From: Prorocentrum cordatum
Taxonomy: Eukaryota > Sar > Dinophyceae > Prorocentrales > Prorocentraceae
Reading direction: 5' to 3'
NCBI GenBank assembly: GCA_963575745.1
Contig: CAUYUJ010000344.1
Coordinates: 48,468-112,467, forward strand
Length of the DNA: 64,000 nt
Below the pieces are notes generated by a model. The model made no database searches, was not told the origin of the DNA, and saw only the letters and a list, made by a program, of their open reading frames with translations. Position numbers and translations under genes: made by a program. Of this stretch, positions 1 to 11,156 are shown piece after piece; position 1 is the first letter of the stretch; every line of letters begins with the position of its first letter.

Positions 1-213
1 GCGATCCTCGACGGAGGTGGCCTCTGCGGCGAGGGGCCTCCGGGGAGGCCGAGGCTCAGCACACGGAGAGGTGCCCTCCAGCGCAAGCCTCGACGCACGA
101 CGCGAGGGGCGAGAGGGGGGTCCTTGGAGGCCCCGGGGGCCCTTGGAGAGGGCCTCGCCTAGGGCCTCGCGGGGGCCTCCGAACTCGTCCGGGGGCCGCC
201 GGAGAGCGTCCGT

Positions 214-273
<60 letters not shown>

Positions 274-420
274 TCCAAAGGCCCCGAAGGCCTCCGAGAG
301 AGCCTCCGAGGGCCGCCGAGGGCCGCCGACAGCGTCAGCGAGCCTCCGAAGGCCGCCCGAGGGCCGCCGCGGGCCGCCCGCGGGCCGCCTAAGGGCTGCC
401 CGCGGGCCGCCTTAAGGGCT
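1..420. repeat. GC-rich minisatellite with an (AT)n core
   Basis: Imperfect short units built on GAGGGCCGCC and CCTCCGAGGG run through this stretch, interrupted by about 50 bp of perfect (TA)n at roughly 217-268. The open frames across it are translations of the repeat. No gene is seen. Confidence 0.8.
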
Positions 421-990
421 GCCTGCCCTGCCCGGGCGGCGGCGTGGTGGGCTGCCGGCCCCCGGATAGCGGCGGGGCTTGTGCGGCGCCTGGGCCCGGG
501 GGCCTTACCCGGCCAGGAGCGGCGCGGGCCGGGCTCCAGTCGATGATCCTCAGGGCGCGTGTTGGCGTCAGCTGAAGGGGCCCTGGGACACACAAGCAAA
601 TACACACACAAACAACAGGATTCCCCAGATGTTCCCATATTTTCTGGGTTGTTGTTTTCCCCCCCCCACTTCCCATATGTTCCCGTCTTTTCCTGGGGAT
701 CGACGATTAATTGTGTCTGTGTGTTTCTTCCCCTCCGGACGAGCGTGTGCTCTTCCATCGAGGCCCTTCCCGATCCTGGCGACTCATTGTTTTCGAGCCG
801 GGCGTTTTCGCAGATCGATCCGGCTAGAACAAAATGGTGCGGGAAGATGGGATCTGGGGCTCCGGGCGTGGTCGCGCCATCAGATCTCAGGGTGATAACG
901 TGTGTTAGCGCCAACGTGTGTTTCTCCATCGAGGCCCTTCGATACGGCGCAGGCGATGTGATGCTCTACTGGCTGGGCTGAGCGGGGTAA
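421..990. other. Intergenic, no gene recognised
   Basis: Unique-looking GC-rich sequence with short poly-C runs. No frame shows a recognisable domain, and splice-site-flanked coding sequence is not apparent. Confidence 0.5.
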
Positions 991-992
991 CT

Positions 993-1043
993 AACACACA
1001 CACACACACACACGCACACACACACACACGCACACGCACACGC

Positions 1044-1114
<71 letters not shown>
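993..1114. repeat. (CA)n microsatellite
   Basis: About 120 bp of CA dinucleotides with scattered CG interruptions. Confidence 0.95.
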
Positions 1115-1628
1115 TTGGGCTATAACGCACGTCCTGAGGGTCATCGATCCAAGTCGTCGCCAGGGCGCGGACAGGGCGGCTGCACTCCCAGATCTCCGAG
1201 GGTCTGATTTTTGCAATCTGGGCGACATTCCACGAGTTCGGCCTCCCCCTGCCCAGAGATCCGATGTCGTGATTTTTTCAATGCGCGGTCGCCCGGAGTC
1301 CCGACCCATTCCCCAGGACCGGTTTGTCATCCTGAGCCGCTTTTGACGGTCCTTGGGCCCGGCGAGGGCCCCTCGAGGCCGAAAATTGGGAAAACCCTCC
1401 TGTCAGGATTTTTTCAAGACGTTGGATCTCTGGGTGGCCCGCTCTGTGCTCGAGTTCGGGTCCCACGAGAGGTCCACTCTGGGCCAGGGTCCTCGAGCTC
1501 AGCCTCCCGGGCCCGTCGTGGGGCCCCGGGGCCGTCCCAAACTGGAGCTCCGACGAGCTGCACGATTTTCCTCGAAGTCCCAGCAAGCGTCTGGCCTCGA
1601 GGTCGGCCTCTGGGGCCCGCCACTGGGC

Positions 1629-1803
1629 TCCTCCTCCTCCTCCTCCTCCTCCTCCTCCTCCTCCTCCTCCTCCTCCTCCTCCTCCTCCTCCCCTCCCCCT
1701 CCCCCTCCCCCTCCCCCTCCCCTCCCCCTCCTCCTCCTCCTCCTCCTCCTCCTCCTCCTCCTCCTCCTCCTCCTCCTCCTCCTCCTCCTCCTCCTCCTCC
1801 TCG
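1629..1803. repeat. (CCT)n microsatellite
   Basis: About 175 bp of nearly pure CCT triplets with a CCCCCT-type centre. The long Leu/Ser/Pro and Glu/Arg/Gly frames here are artefacts of the repeat. Confidence 0.95.
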
Positions 1804-2027
1804 CGGGGCACACAGAAGGGTCCGGGGCCAGAGCCGCCCAGGGACACGGTCGGGGCCCCTCTGCAGGGCTCGGTCTCGGGGCCCTCGCCGCTCGGCACCG
1901 AAAATCGGCTGCACGCAGGAGTGACCCTTTGGACCCCTTTTGGAGCCAGCTGGTGCTAACAGTGCCTGTGCCCCCAGGATTTCCAAGGAGGCCCCACGGC
2001 CTCCAGTGCACCCTCGGGCGGGTGCCT

Positions 2028-2101
2028 AGGGGGGGGGGGGGGGGCATGTGGGGGGGGGGGGTGGGGTGGGGGGGGGGGGTGGGGGGGTGGGGGGGGGGGG
2101 A
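2028..2101. repeat. Poly-G tract
   Basis: About 70 bp that are almost all G, broken by a few T, A and C bases. Possible G-quadruplex sequence. Confidence 0.85.
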
Positions 2102-2298
2102 AAAGGTCTCTAAAGGAGCCCTTTGGGACCCCTTTTGGAGCCAGCTGGTGCCCAGAGGGGGCCCAAGAGGGCCCCTCCAGGGGCCCCTTTCTTCACCCGC
2201 CAGTTGGGCCACCCCCCACTCGCGAGGCCCACAGGGCCCCGGGGCTCCAGAACGGAGCGCGAAGCCCGGGGCACCTTTGGCCCCGGGCACCTCCTTTC

Positions 2299-2486
2299 GG
2301 CTACACGCAAGAGTGACCCTGTGTAGGAGTGACCCTTGGTGCGAGGCTTTGGGAGGCCGCGGGGAGGGGGGGCCAAGCTCAGGCGCGCAAGACGCTACCG
2401 TCGCATCGCAATCGGTGATCGGGAGACCCCATTGTGCCCGCGCCAAAGGTCACTCCGGCGAAAGGTCAGCCTTACGTGTAGTCGAA
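2299..2486. mobile_element. TIR element family C, copy 1
   Basis: Starts with CTACACGCAAGAGTGACC and ends with the inverted form around CAGCCTTACGTGTAGTCGA. Internal sequence (GTGCGAGGCTT..., CGCACCAAAGGTCACTCCGG) matches the copies at 14353, 15450 and 18190. About 185 bp, no coding capacity; read as a non-autonomous MITE-like element. Confidence 0.6.
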
Positions 2487-3284
2487 AAAAGGTGTGCGCC
2501 GAGGCTCCGGTCGTGATCTTACCGGACTTCCGTGGTGCGCGCCGTCGGATCTCAGGGGGTATACCCCGACGGGCAGCGTCGTGCCAGAGCAGGAAAACAA
2601 GAGCGCCTCACACTCTGCAGCCTGTGGGGGCCCTGCCCGGGCCACGGGATCGTCAGACAACGACCTCGGGACGGGAGGAAAGCTGCCCTGGGGAACGGGG
2701 TCGGGGCTTCCGCGGACCGCGCACTGGCACAGCTCAGGACACCGCACGTCTGGGTCGGCAGCCGTGCGCGCCGCCGCGCCGCTTAGTTCTCGACGCGCCC
2801 AAGCACGGCATAGCCACGGCAGACCCTGCGCCCCCCGCACCCCCAAGCAGACGACGCCGCCACGTGTCGGGGGCGGCCAAGAGGGGGGCGTCCAAGAGGG
2901 GGGGCGCGCACATCATGGCCGGCGGCATGTGCGCGGCCCAGGGGGGTGGCCAGGGACGTATCGAAACGAGGAGAGGCGCCATGAAATCTGGGGAAAGATC
3001 ATGGCCCAGGCCATGAGATCCCCCCCCCCAGTCATCGCCCCCCTCTGTGCCGCCCCCGCATGTGGCAGACCCCACTGCGGGCCCACCCCGCCCGAGGCGG
3101 CGCTTGCCCTGAGGTGGCTGGGGGCGCCCTCCCGAGAAGACGGGAGGCCGCGCGTCGGGTCAGGCGGCGCCGCGACACGTGAGCCCTACCCCTGCAGGTC
3201 ACGCTTCTGACATGCCGGCTGGGCTTCGGAGCTCGATTTGACTGATGGGCCGTGTTTCCACCACCACGACCATGGGTGTAGAAG

Positions 3285-3322
3285 ATGGAGGAGGAGGAGG
3301 AGGAGGAGGAGGAGGAGGACCT
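3285..3322. repeat. (GGA)n microsatellite
   Basis: Short run of GGA triplets. Confidence 0.9.
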
Positions 3323-3572
3323 CCCCTATCCTCCCCTCTCCCCAGTCCTACATGTGGCAGTGGTGGTGGAACATCGGCCTAGCATTGACTCGGACGCGGG
3401 TCCGCGTCAGATCCCGGCAGACCGTGGAAAGCCATATAGGCCGCGGCAGCGACAAAGAGAGGCGACCGAGAACGAGGGGACCGCGATCGCGAGCGGGGCG
3501 AGGGCCGGAAGCGAGACACAAGCGGAAGGGACCGACCGAGACGCCATAAAAGGGCCTTCTAGCTGGGGTCCG

Positions 3573-3771
3573 AGTAGATGGGGTCGAAGGATCGCGCCGC
3601 ACCGCCAATGCATCGCCGATGTATCGGCGATGCATCTGCGATGCGTCGGCGACGTCGGCGACGCATCCGCGACGTCGGCTTCGGGAAAAACTGGCTCCAC
3701 ATCGAGCCGCATCTTCGATGCATCGGCGATGCGGCGCGATCCTCCGACCACATCCACTCCGACCCCATCTA
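3573..3771. mobile_element. TIR element family B, copy 1
   Basis: The left end TAGATGGGGTCGAAGGATCG continues into CGCCGCACCGCCAATGCATC. The right end is its near-perfect inverted copy (GATGCGGCGCGATCC ... GACCCCATCTA). Arms are about 50 bp and the centre is a GATGC/GACGTCGGC minisatellite. Non-coding. Relatives at 8386 and 52552. Confidence 0.65.
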
Positions 3772-4154
3772 GAAGGCCTAGGATAATCCTGCTGATCCGG
3801 TGGGGGGGGAGAGGGGTGGAAGGTGACGGCCGATCGCCTAGCCTTGTCGCCCTGGGCAGAACCCCGCATGCCCGCACGCACGAGTAAATACGGCGCCTTC
3901 CCTTCGAACCCGCGCAACCGACAAGGCCAGGTTGCCCAGGGGAGAGGGGGGCGGGCGGGCGGGCCCGATGACCAGGGCTATCGCCAGACCCTTTACAAAA
4001 ACCGCCTCCACGGACAACCAAAAACAACCCCCAGCGTCGAACCCAGACATGCGACGTCCTGGTTTGTTTAACACGCGGTCCCCGCAAGTCTCAGCCCCTC
4101 CCCTGGGGCAGGTTTTTGTCCTAGGTCGTTTTCAGACGGTCCCGGGGCCCAGTT

Positions 4155-4310
4155 TTAGGTCGGGCATGTCCCCCTACAAGCGGATTTTGAACGAAAAATG
4201 AAACATAACCGAAACATATTCAAACACTGTCAAAAGTAGGAGAAAAACATCTCTTACTATTGTTTGACTATTTTCGAATTTTCCTCCTGTAGAGGGACAT
4301 GCCCGTTTAA
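4155..4310. mobile_element. TIR element family A, copy 1
   Basis: Begins TTAGGTCGGGCATGTCC and ends with the inverted GGGACATGCCCGTTTAA. The inside is AT-richer than the surroundings and has no ORF. At least seven more copies occur in the window. Confidence 0.7.
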
Positions 4311-4461
4311 GCCCAGCTGGGAGAGGACACCCCGAGAGGCCGAACAAAAAACGGCCGGACGTCTCCCGTCGTGATGTGTTGTCCACGGCGCGAGCAGTTC
4401 TGGGCTCGCGGGGAGCGACAAAACAAGCCCCAGCGCCGAGTGGAGCCTGCTGTGGTATGGC

Positions 4462-4610
4462 TAAATCGGGCATGTCCCGCTACAGGAGGATAGTTCAAAA
4501 ATAATCAACAAATATGGGAACGATGTTTCCTGCTATTTCTGGCTATCGATACTTTTGTTTTGACAATGTTTTGAATTTTCACCGAGAATCCGCCTGCAGG
4601 AAATGTACCG
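4462..4610. mobile_element. TIR element family A, degenerate copy 2
   Basis: Left end TAAATCGGGCATGTCC is clear. The right end (CCTGCAGGAAATGTACC) is only weakly complementary, so the boundary is approximate. Confidence 0.4.
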
Positions 4611-4806
4611 ATACGGGCACATGCTCCCGGACCTCTCCCAGGGCGCGTTCTGACCAGAGCTTTTCGAATTGAGTCCGGCCTCCCAGAGGCCCCAGAGGGC
4701 GACAACGAGGCCAGGGTAGAACCAGCGGCAGTTGGTACAGTGTCTTCCTAAGAGGGCTCGTAAGCCCAAAACAAACCAGCGCCGAACTGGCCCTGCAGGT
4801 GTAGGG

Positions 4807-4952
4807 TTATGTCGGGCATGTCCTCCTACAGGCGGGCTCTGGAGGAAACATAAAACATACCCAAAGCATATGCAAACATGGAACCATCGTCCCCAGACTA
4901 TACTTAAACTGTTGCTGAATATTCCTGCTGTCGAGGGACAGGCCCGACTTAA
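4807..4952. mobile_element. TIR element family A, copy 3
   Basis: TTATGTCGGGCATGTCC at the left, GAGGGACAGGCCCGACTTAA at the right. Shares the internal ATCGTCCCCAGACTAT motif with copies at 5354 and 60730. Confidence 0.7.
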
Positions 4953-5100
4953 GCGCAGGGCTCGCAGAGGGGGCCTCTCTGGGAGGGGCCGCCCGCCGCG
5001 CGCGGCCGCGAGGGGCGCGCGGGACCGAGGCTGCTGCACCCCAGCCTCGTCTGGCTGGCATGCCTCGGACGTGCGGGCCCGAGGCGGACCCAGGCATCCG

Positions 5101-5216
5101 GGCATCCCCCTCCTCCCCCTCCCCCTGCCCCTCCTCCTCCTCCTCCTCCTCCTCCTCCACCTCCTCCTCCTCCTCCTCCTCCTCCTTCCCTCCTCCTCCT
5201 CCTTCCCTCCACCCCG
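5101..5216. repeat. (CCT)n microsatellite
   Basis: CCT triplets with CCC and CTTCC interruptions. Confidence 0.95.
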
Positions 5217-5353
5217 CTTGATATCCTGGCGCCTCGAGGCTTCAGGGCCCGGCGTGTTCGCCCGAAGTCTCCAGCCCTGGGACCCTCACAGACCGATCCG
5301 GCTGGAAAGATGGCGCGGAAAGCTGGGGTCTGGGTCTCTGGTCGGGACTTGCT

Positions 5354-5510
5354 TTAGGTCGGGCATGTCCTCCTTCAGGCGGATTTTGGAAGAACCATAT
5401 TTCAACAGCCCAGAAATATCCCAAAAGGGTCAAAAGGCACGAAGAATCGTCCCTGGACTATTTTAACGATTCTCGAGTAATCCACCTGTAGAGGGACATA
5501 CCCGACGTAA
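5354..5510. mobile_element. TIR element family A, copy 4
   Basis: TTAGGTCGGGCATGTCC at the left end, inverted GGACATACCCGACGTAA at the right end. About 157 bp and non-coding. One of the best-preserved copies. Confidence 0.75.
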
Positions 5511-5609
5511 GACTTGTTACAATGGTGCAACTTCTCGAAGCGTCGGACCTCAAGCACCGGCATCATCCGATCTGTCTGTTCTGGCCGCGGCCCTCACCTG
5601 GTCCCCAGA

Positions 5610-5775
5610 CGTCGTGATTCTGATCGTCACGTCGACAGCCATATAGGTCTCGACCCCTTCCCCAGGACTGGTTCTTCTCCTCCCGAGTCGCTCCTGGACG
5701 GCCCAGAGGCCTGGTTGGGGCGCCCAGAGGCCGACAAGAGCGGAAAACCTCACGTCGTGGACGTTTCCCACCAAT
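5610..5775. repeat. Dispersed repeat family D, copy
   Basis: Carries the recurring blocks CGTCGTGATT, TTCCCCAGGACTGG, GACGGCCC and CCCAGAGGCCGA in this order. The same order appears at about 15273, 17485 and 39095 and, inverted, at 17935 and 28130. Non-coding. Confidence 0.5.
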
Positions 5776-5841
5776 AATCGCTTTTTGACGGCCCCGAAGC
5801 TCGATTGGGGCGCCCGGAGGCCGAGAGAAGGAGGAGGAGGA

Positions 5842-5941
5842 NNNNNNNNNNNNNNNNNNNNNNNNNNNNNNNNNNNNNNNNNNNNNNNNNNNNNNNNNNN
5901 NNNNNNNNNNNNNNNNNNNNNNNNNNNNNNNNNNNNNNNNN
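5842..5941. other. Assembly gap (100 N)
   Basis: Exactly 100 undetermined bases between a (GGA)n run and a (GTA)n run, as expected of a scaffold join inside simple repeats. Confidence 1.
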
Positions 5942-5999
5942 GTAGTAGTAGTAGTAGTAGTAGTAGTAGTCGTAGTAGTAGTAGTAGTAGTAATAGTAT

Positions 6000-6045
<46 letters not shown>

Positions 6046-6048
6046 CGA
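5942..6048. repeat. (GTA)n microsatellite
   Basis: About 105 bp of GTA triplets directly after the gap. Confidence 0.95.
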
Positions 6049-6202
6049 TTCTGAGGAGGCCTTCTCCTTCTCGTTTCCACCCCCGGGCACGCCGCCGGCA
6101 GGAGGGCCCAGCAATGGGGAAGCGTTTTCGATGCTTCGCGATGCCGGCATTTCACCGGCTACGGCCAGCCCCGCAGTCCCCCAGGTATAGGGGCACAAGA
6201 CG

Positions 6203-6371
6203 TGGCATGAACATAAAAACTCGGAGGTCCGCGCGGATTTCTCGGATCGGCGCTGGACCCCCCTCCCTGGCGCGCGGAGCGCGCCAAGGGCGGCGCTGGA
6301 GGCGCCGCCGGGGGGCCCCAGCGCCGATCAGAGAAATCTGCGCGGACCTCCGAGAGTTTATGTTTATGCCA
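6203..6371. mobile_element. Palindromic element family E, copy 1
   Basis: The left arm GGCATGAACATAAAAACTCG continues into GAGGTCCGCGCGGATTTCTC. The right arm is its inverted copy, ending GAGAGTTTATGTTTATGCC. Between them lies GCGCGCGGAGCGCGCC...GGCGCCGCC. Arms are about 55 bp and there is no ORF. This family recurs next to exons (see 19935, 30458 and 55515). Confidence 0.75.
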
Positions 6372-6700
6372 CTTTTTGTTCCCCCCAGGTAGCGTCACGA
6401 GTCGTGCTGGCCATCGAAGCTGGCTCTCATTCGTCCTGGAAGTTCCCAGGCGGCGCCAGGGCGAGACGTGAAGCTGCCGACCCCCCGCTCCCCTTCGCGA
6501 AGGGGGCGTCCGAGAGTGGGGGAGTCCAAGAGTGGGGGGCGCGCAAATCATGGCCGGCGGCACTTGCGCGGCCCAGGGGGAGATCAGGGGACGTAGTGAA
6601 GTAACAAGGGGCACCATGGAAGCTGAGGAGAATTAAGCCCGCCAGGATATCCACACCCCCTAGGCATCACCCCCCTCTTTGCCGCCCCCGACCCCCCCCC
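6372..6700. other. No gene recognised
   Basis: GC-rich sequence. A stretch around 6540-6650 (GCGCAAATCATGGCCGGCGGCA...) recurs in similar form near 2908 and 19395, so it is another dispersed repeat. Confidence 0.4.
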
Positions 6701-6703
6701 CCC

Positions 6704-6705
<2 letters not shown>

Positions 6706-6757
<52 letters not shown>

Positions 6758-6801
6758 CACACACACACACACAACACACACACAACACACACACACACAC
6801 A
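6706..6801. repeat. (CA)n microsatellite
   Basis: CA dinucleotide array with a few interruptions, preceded by a poly-C run. Confidence 0.95.
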
Positions 6802-7193
6802 CGGGAAGGCCCCTTCTCGCCTGGGGATGACGACGCGCGCTCGAGGACCGGCGGTCGAAGCGGAGCGGATCGGCGGAGAGCGGCAGCCAGGCTGGGAGAG
6901 GTCGCATCGGCGGCATCCGGCAGGCTAGATCGGGGAGACATACGACTCGGGTGCGGGGGACCCGGGTTGGCCTGACGGGGCCATCATGAAAATGACGAGA
7001 CCTGGTCTGAAACTTGACGCGAGCTCCTGCTGCGAACATCCCACGAAGGCAGGCCCGTCAAAATCCAGGACGCGCTCGTCAGAAAACGTCGGCTAACCCG
7101 AGTCCCGGTGCACTCGAGTCTTACGATTCCCCGACTATAGCAAGGCCTCCACTGAGGCACCGAGCTCCTGATCTCGGCGGCGAGCCCGGGGGG

Positions 7194-7358
7194 GAGTGAG
7201 GAGGGGCGGGCCTTCTCAGAAGGCTCGGAAGTCCCCCGGCCTTGCGAGAAGCTTCCTGCCCTTCCCTGGAGACACATGTATTAAAAAATATCAGAAGGCG
7301 CGAGGGCTCCTGAGAAGTCGTCGGCCGCCTTCTGAGAAGGCCTTCTCCTTCTCGCTTC
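7194..7358. mobile_element. TIR element family G, copy 1
   Basis: Left end GCGGGCCTTCTCAGAAGGC, right end inverted (GCCTTCTGAGAAGGCCTTCT). About 165 bp with no coding sequence. Matches the copies at 28349 and 57079. Confidence 0.6.
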
Positions 7359-7359
7359 C

Positions 7360-8385
7360 CCCCCTCGCTCGCCGCCGAGGGATCCGGAGCCGGATCGCAT
7401 CGAGAGCGGACTCCTCGAGACCGCATCGGCTCGAAGGGGGCGCCTGGTCAGGTCCCCGCCCTCGGCGGCCAGTGCGCGCCCAGCCGCCTCGCGGGGCACC
7501 CCCGCCTGCGCGGGGGGAGGGAGAAAGAGCTGCACGCACCGAAGGAGAACAAGGTGCCGAATCCGCTACAATGCCCAGGTGAGAAAAATAATTCAGTCGA
7601 GACAATCCCCGCCCCCCCTCCAGGACAGCCTGGACAGCCCCTGTTGAGGAAGGACGACAAGCGACAACCTGCTCCGGAAGACCCCTCGGACAACCCAGCT
7701 GGGATTCGGACAACCCCATCAGACAATCCCCCTTGGACAAGCCTCCCTGGGATTTTCCATCAGACTGCATGTGATAGAACAAGTGCGGGAGCGAACAGTG
7801 CCGCCTCACAAGGAGCCCAATGGGTCTTGTGCAAGGGGTCCATATCTTGCTGCACCTCCTCCTCATCCCACTTTTGTTGCGTAAGCACGCTCGCGCGGAT
7901 CACATCGCAAGGGCATGCACAAGAGCCCCGCTCGCGCAAGGGCATGCACAAGAGCCCCGCTCAAGGCCTCCACACAAGACCCACACGAATACCCTATCGA
8001 TTCCAAGTCGCATCCTTGCCTTGTTTCCGCCTCGTTGCCCCCCCCCCGGGAGGCCCTAGTCACCACGGCCAGAACGCACTCCCGGAGAGGTCTGGGAGTA
8101 GCGGCATCGGTATCTCTTGGTTCCCCCAATGCAGCCATCGTGCTGCCGTAAGGAACACCAATCAGGAACGAATGAGAAATACGGAGGCCTCCCAAAGGAG
8201 CGACGAAACGAAACGGGTCCTACGCGAGAAGACATAGCGACCTTTCGCCGCGGCTGTTGCGGGCCGTCAGCGTGGCACACAGCGTAGAGAAGAGGGCGCC
8301 CACGCACGACCTTACGCGAGAAGCTTGCGCGCCAGTGCCCGCGCGATCGACCCCGTTTGATTGCTTCGCTTCAATGGGGGCCCGA
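7360..8385. other. No gene recognised
   Basis: GC-rich with short local tandem repeats, for example a 27-bp unit (AAGGGCATGCACAAGAGCCC) repeated twice near 7908-7962 and CGGACAAC motifs near 7680-7740. The open frame at 7554-8237 has no recognisable domain and I do not call it a gene. Confidence 0.4.
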
Positions 8386-8546
8386 GTAGATGGGGGTAGG
8401 AGAGTCGCGCCGCAACGCCGATGCTCCGCCGACGTCGGCGATGCATGGGCGACGTCGACACCGAGAAGACCGGGGCTTCACACCGAGCCGCATCGCCGAT
8501 GCATCGGCAATGCGGCGCGATTCTTCGACCCCATCTATTCCGACCG
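8386..8546. mobile_element. TIR element family B, copy 2
   Basis: Same ends as the copy at 3573 (GAGTAGATGGGGGTAGGA... and inverted ...GACCCCATCTATTCC), with GCATCGCCGATGCATCGGC inside. Arms are less well preserved. Confidence 0.55.
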
Positions 8547-8587
8547 CGGTCGCTTCAGGTCGGACCCCGCGGTCGCTCCAGGTCGGA

Positions 8588-8760
8588 CCCTTGGAGGAGG
8601 AGGAGGAGGAGGAGGAGGAGGAGGAGGAGGAGGAGGAGGGGGAGGTAAGAAGGAGGAGGTAGAAGAACGAGAGAGACGAGGAGGTAGGAGGATGGAGGAG
8701 GAGGAGGACGCAGGAGGGAAGGAGGAGGGACGAAGAAGGAAGTAGGAGGAGGAGGGAGGG
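8588..8760. repeat. (GGA)n microsatellite, degenerating
   Basis: Pure GGA at the left, then GGA mixed with AGA, AGG and ACGA units. Confidence 0.9.
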
Positions 8761-8880
8761 GAGGAGGGCCGGGCCCTACACACTTCCCCCTCGGGCTTGC
8801 CACGAACTTGTGCTAAGGAGCCTGCTCGTGGCAGAGGCCCGCCGTGGCCAGAAAAGCCCCTTCGTTCTTTATTTGGCGTC

Positions 8881-9292
8881 CCTCTTGGTAGCACGATGGT
8901 CCTCCTCCTCCTCCTCATCCTCATCATCCTCCTCTTCCTCCTCCTCCTCCTCCTTCTCGTCCTCCTCCTCCTCCTCCGAAATCCTCCTCCTCCTCCTCCT
9001 CCTCCTCCTCCTCTCCCTCCTCCTCTCGTCCTCCTGCTCATCCTCCTCCTCCTCCTCCTCCTCCCCTCGTCCTCCCCCTCCCCTCTCCTTCTCCGCCTCC
9101 TCCTCCTTCCTCCTCCTTCTCGTCCCCCCCTCCTCCTCCTCCTCCCCTCCCTCCTCCACCTCCTCCTTCCCTCCTCGTCTCCTCCTCCTCCTCCTCCTCC
9201 TCCCTCTCCTCCTCCTCCTCCTTCCTCCCCCATCCTCCTCCTCCTCCTCCTCCTCCTCCTCCTCCTCCTCCTCCTCCGCCTCCTCCTTATGC
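8881..9292. repeat. (CCT)n microsatellite, 0.4 kb
   Basis: CCT triplets with CAT, CGT and CTT variants. Every long frame across it is low-complexity Leu/Ser/Pro or Glu/Arg/Gly. Confidence 0.95.
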
Positions 9293-10002
9293 CCCTCCAG
9301 GCGGCCGCGAGAGGGGCCAGGGCGGCCTGAAAAGAGGAGCCGACTCAAAGAACTCCTCGAAGCTCGTGCTCCGTCTGTCGGCGGGGTAGGGGGGAGAGGC
9401 TTCTTAGGGGGAGGCTGCTTCTTAGGAGGCGCTGGCCCCACATCTACGTATCTACAGACACGGCCCGCGCCTCCTAAGAAGCAGGGGTGTTTCTAAGAAG
9501 CCGTCCACCCTCTCCCATAAACCCCTCTGCACGTGGCTCCCCAAAGATCTGGCCGCCTTGATCCAAGAACGGACTCTTCATTCTGAGTTTGTTTTTGCTG
9601 CACGACCTCGGGGCCCTGTCAAAGGGCCCCAGGAGGCCGACAGCGAGAGAAGGCCTCCGCCATGTTTGTGTTGGAGACCCCTGAGATCCGACGTAGCGAA
9701 CAACAGGCAACATCGTAAACAAAATCACGCCCAGGGCCCTACGCCTGGGGCCCTAGACCCCATCTTTCTGCGTCATTGTCTGAAAATTGAGACGCCAGGA
9801 TCTGAGGGACGATGCGAGGATGTCAGGCTTTCGGGTCCCAATCATTCAGATCTTGCCGGCGCTTGATGCTTGGGCGCTTGTCGGACGATCCGCAGAAAAC
9901 TGCGAGAACCTGATGGCGTCTGGGAGAATTCGGAAGAATCTGGAAGAGCCTGGGGCAATTCGGAAGAACCTGGACGAATCTGGAAGAATCGATCATCACC
10001 AA

Positions 10003-10372
10003 CATCCTCATCCTCCTCCTCCTCCTCTTCCTCCTCCTGCTCCTCCTCCTCGTCCTCCTCCTTCTCTTCATCCTCCCCCTCCTCCTCCTCCTCCTCCTCC
10101 TCCTCCTCCTCCTCCGCCTCCTTGTGCTCCTCCTCCTCCTCCTGCTCCTCCTCCTCCTCTTCCTCCTCTTGCTCCTGCTCTTCCTCTTCCCCCTCCCTCC
10201 TCCTCCTCCTCCTCCTCCTCCTCCTCCTCCTCCTCCTCCTCCTCCTCTGCCTCCTCATCCTCTTCCTCCTCGTATTATTCTTCTTCTTCTTCCTCCTCCT
10301 CCTCCTCCTCGTGTTCCTCTTCCTCCTCCTCCTCCTCCCCCTTTTCCTCTTCCTCTTCCCCCTCCTCCTCTA
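10003..10372. repeat. (CCT)n microsatellite
   Basis: CCT array that grades at the right into CTTCTT/ATTATT units and then into the AT-rich island. Confidence 0.95.
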
Positions 10373-11118
10373 ATGCGGACAATGACGAATCCGAAGGGTA
10401 AGACTAAGTATATGTGTACGAGTAAGAATGCGAATGCTAATACTAACACTAAGAAGGGGAACCTGAATGAAATCATAAGCAATCACAGAACAAGACACAT
10501 GAAAGAAACAGAGAAAAGCACACATACCACACATGAAACTTGCTATTCATACGAAACTGAACATGACAAGGGTGAGAAACAATAGTGAGCCTACGTATAA
10601 GAATACTGATGAACATATGGAAATGGGTACGACGAACAAATGCCACGAGTAATAAGTCACAAAGAAAACCATGATAATAATAAGAGAAACGGCAATGACA
10701 ACGGCACGTCGAATAACAATTCGAAGAACACATAAACTGGTGCCAATAACACTAACACGACGAACTATAAAAATGTTAAGAATGCGAGTTACGACCAACA
10801 TAATATCATGCATAGGTCAAGAAATAAGAATATATAATACGCATTATAAGAATAAGACTGGGCATAGTACTACTAAGACAAGGGATGCGCATACCAATGC
10901 ACCATACAGAAAATTAGGAATGCTAGTAGGGATCGGGTGGAGAATTCGGAACATGAATAGTAATGATAATAGGGCGACTAAAAACACTAAGAATAGCAAG
11001 TCTGATCCAGAGAACGAGATAATGATTCAGGTCCAGAACCAAATCCGAAGAACCAGATGCACATAATCAGATCCAGGGAAGCAGATTCATAGCATCATAT
11101 CCAAACAATCGAGTATTC

Positions 11119-11156
<38 letters not shown>

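Noticed and set aside
1211-2516. Long ORFs with poly-Ser/Leu/Pro or poly-Glu/Gly/Arg
   Set aside because: They are translations of the (CCT)n array and neighbouring GC-rich DNA. All frames are open and none has a domain.
7554-8237. 227-codon plus-strand ORF
   Set aside because: Composition is unremarkable, it spans short tandem duplications and other frames are open too. No support for a gene.
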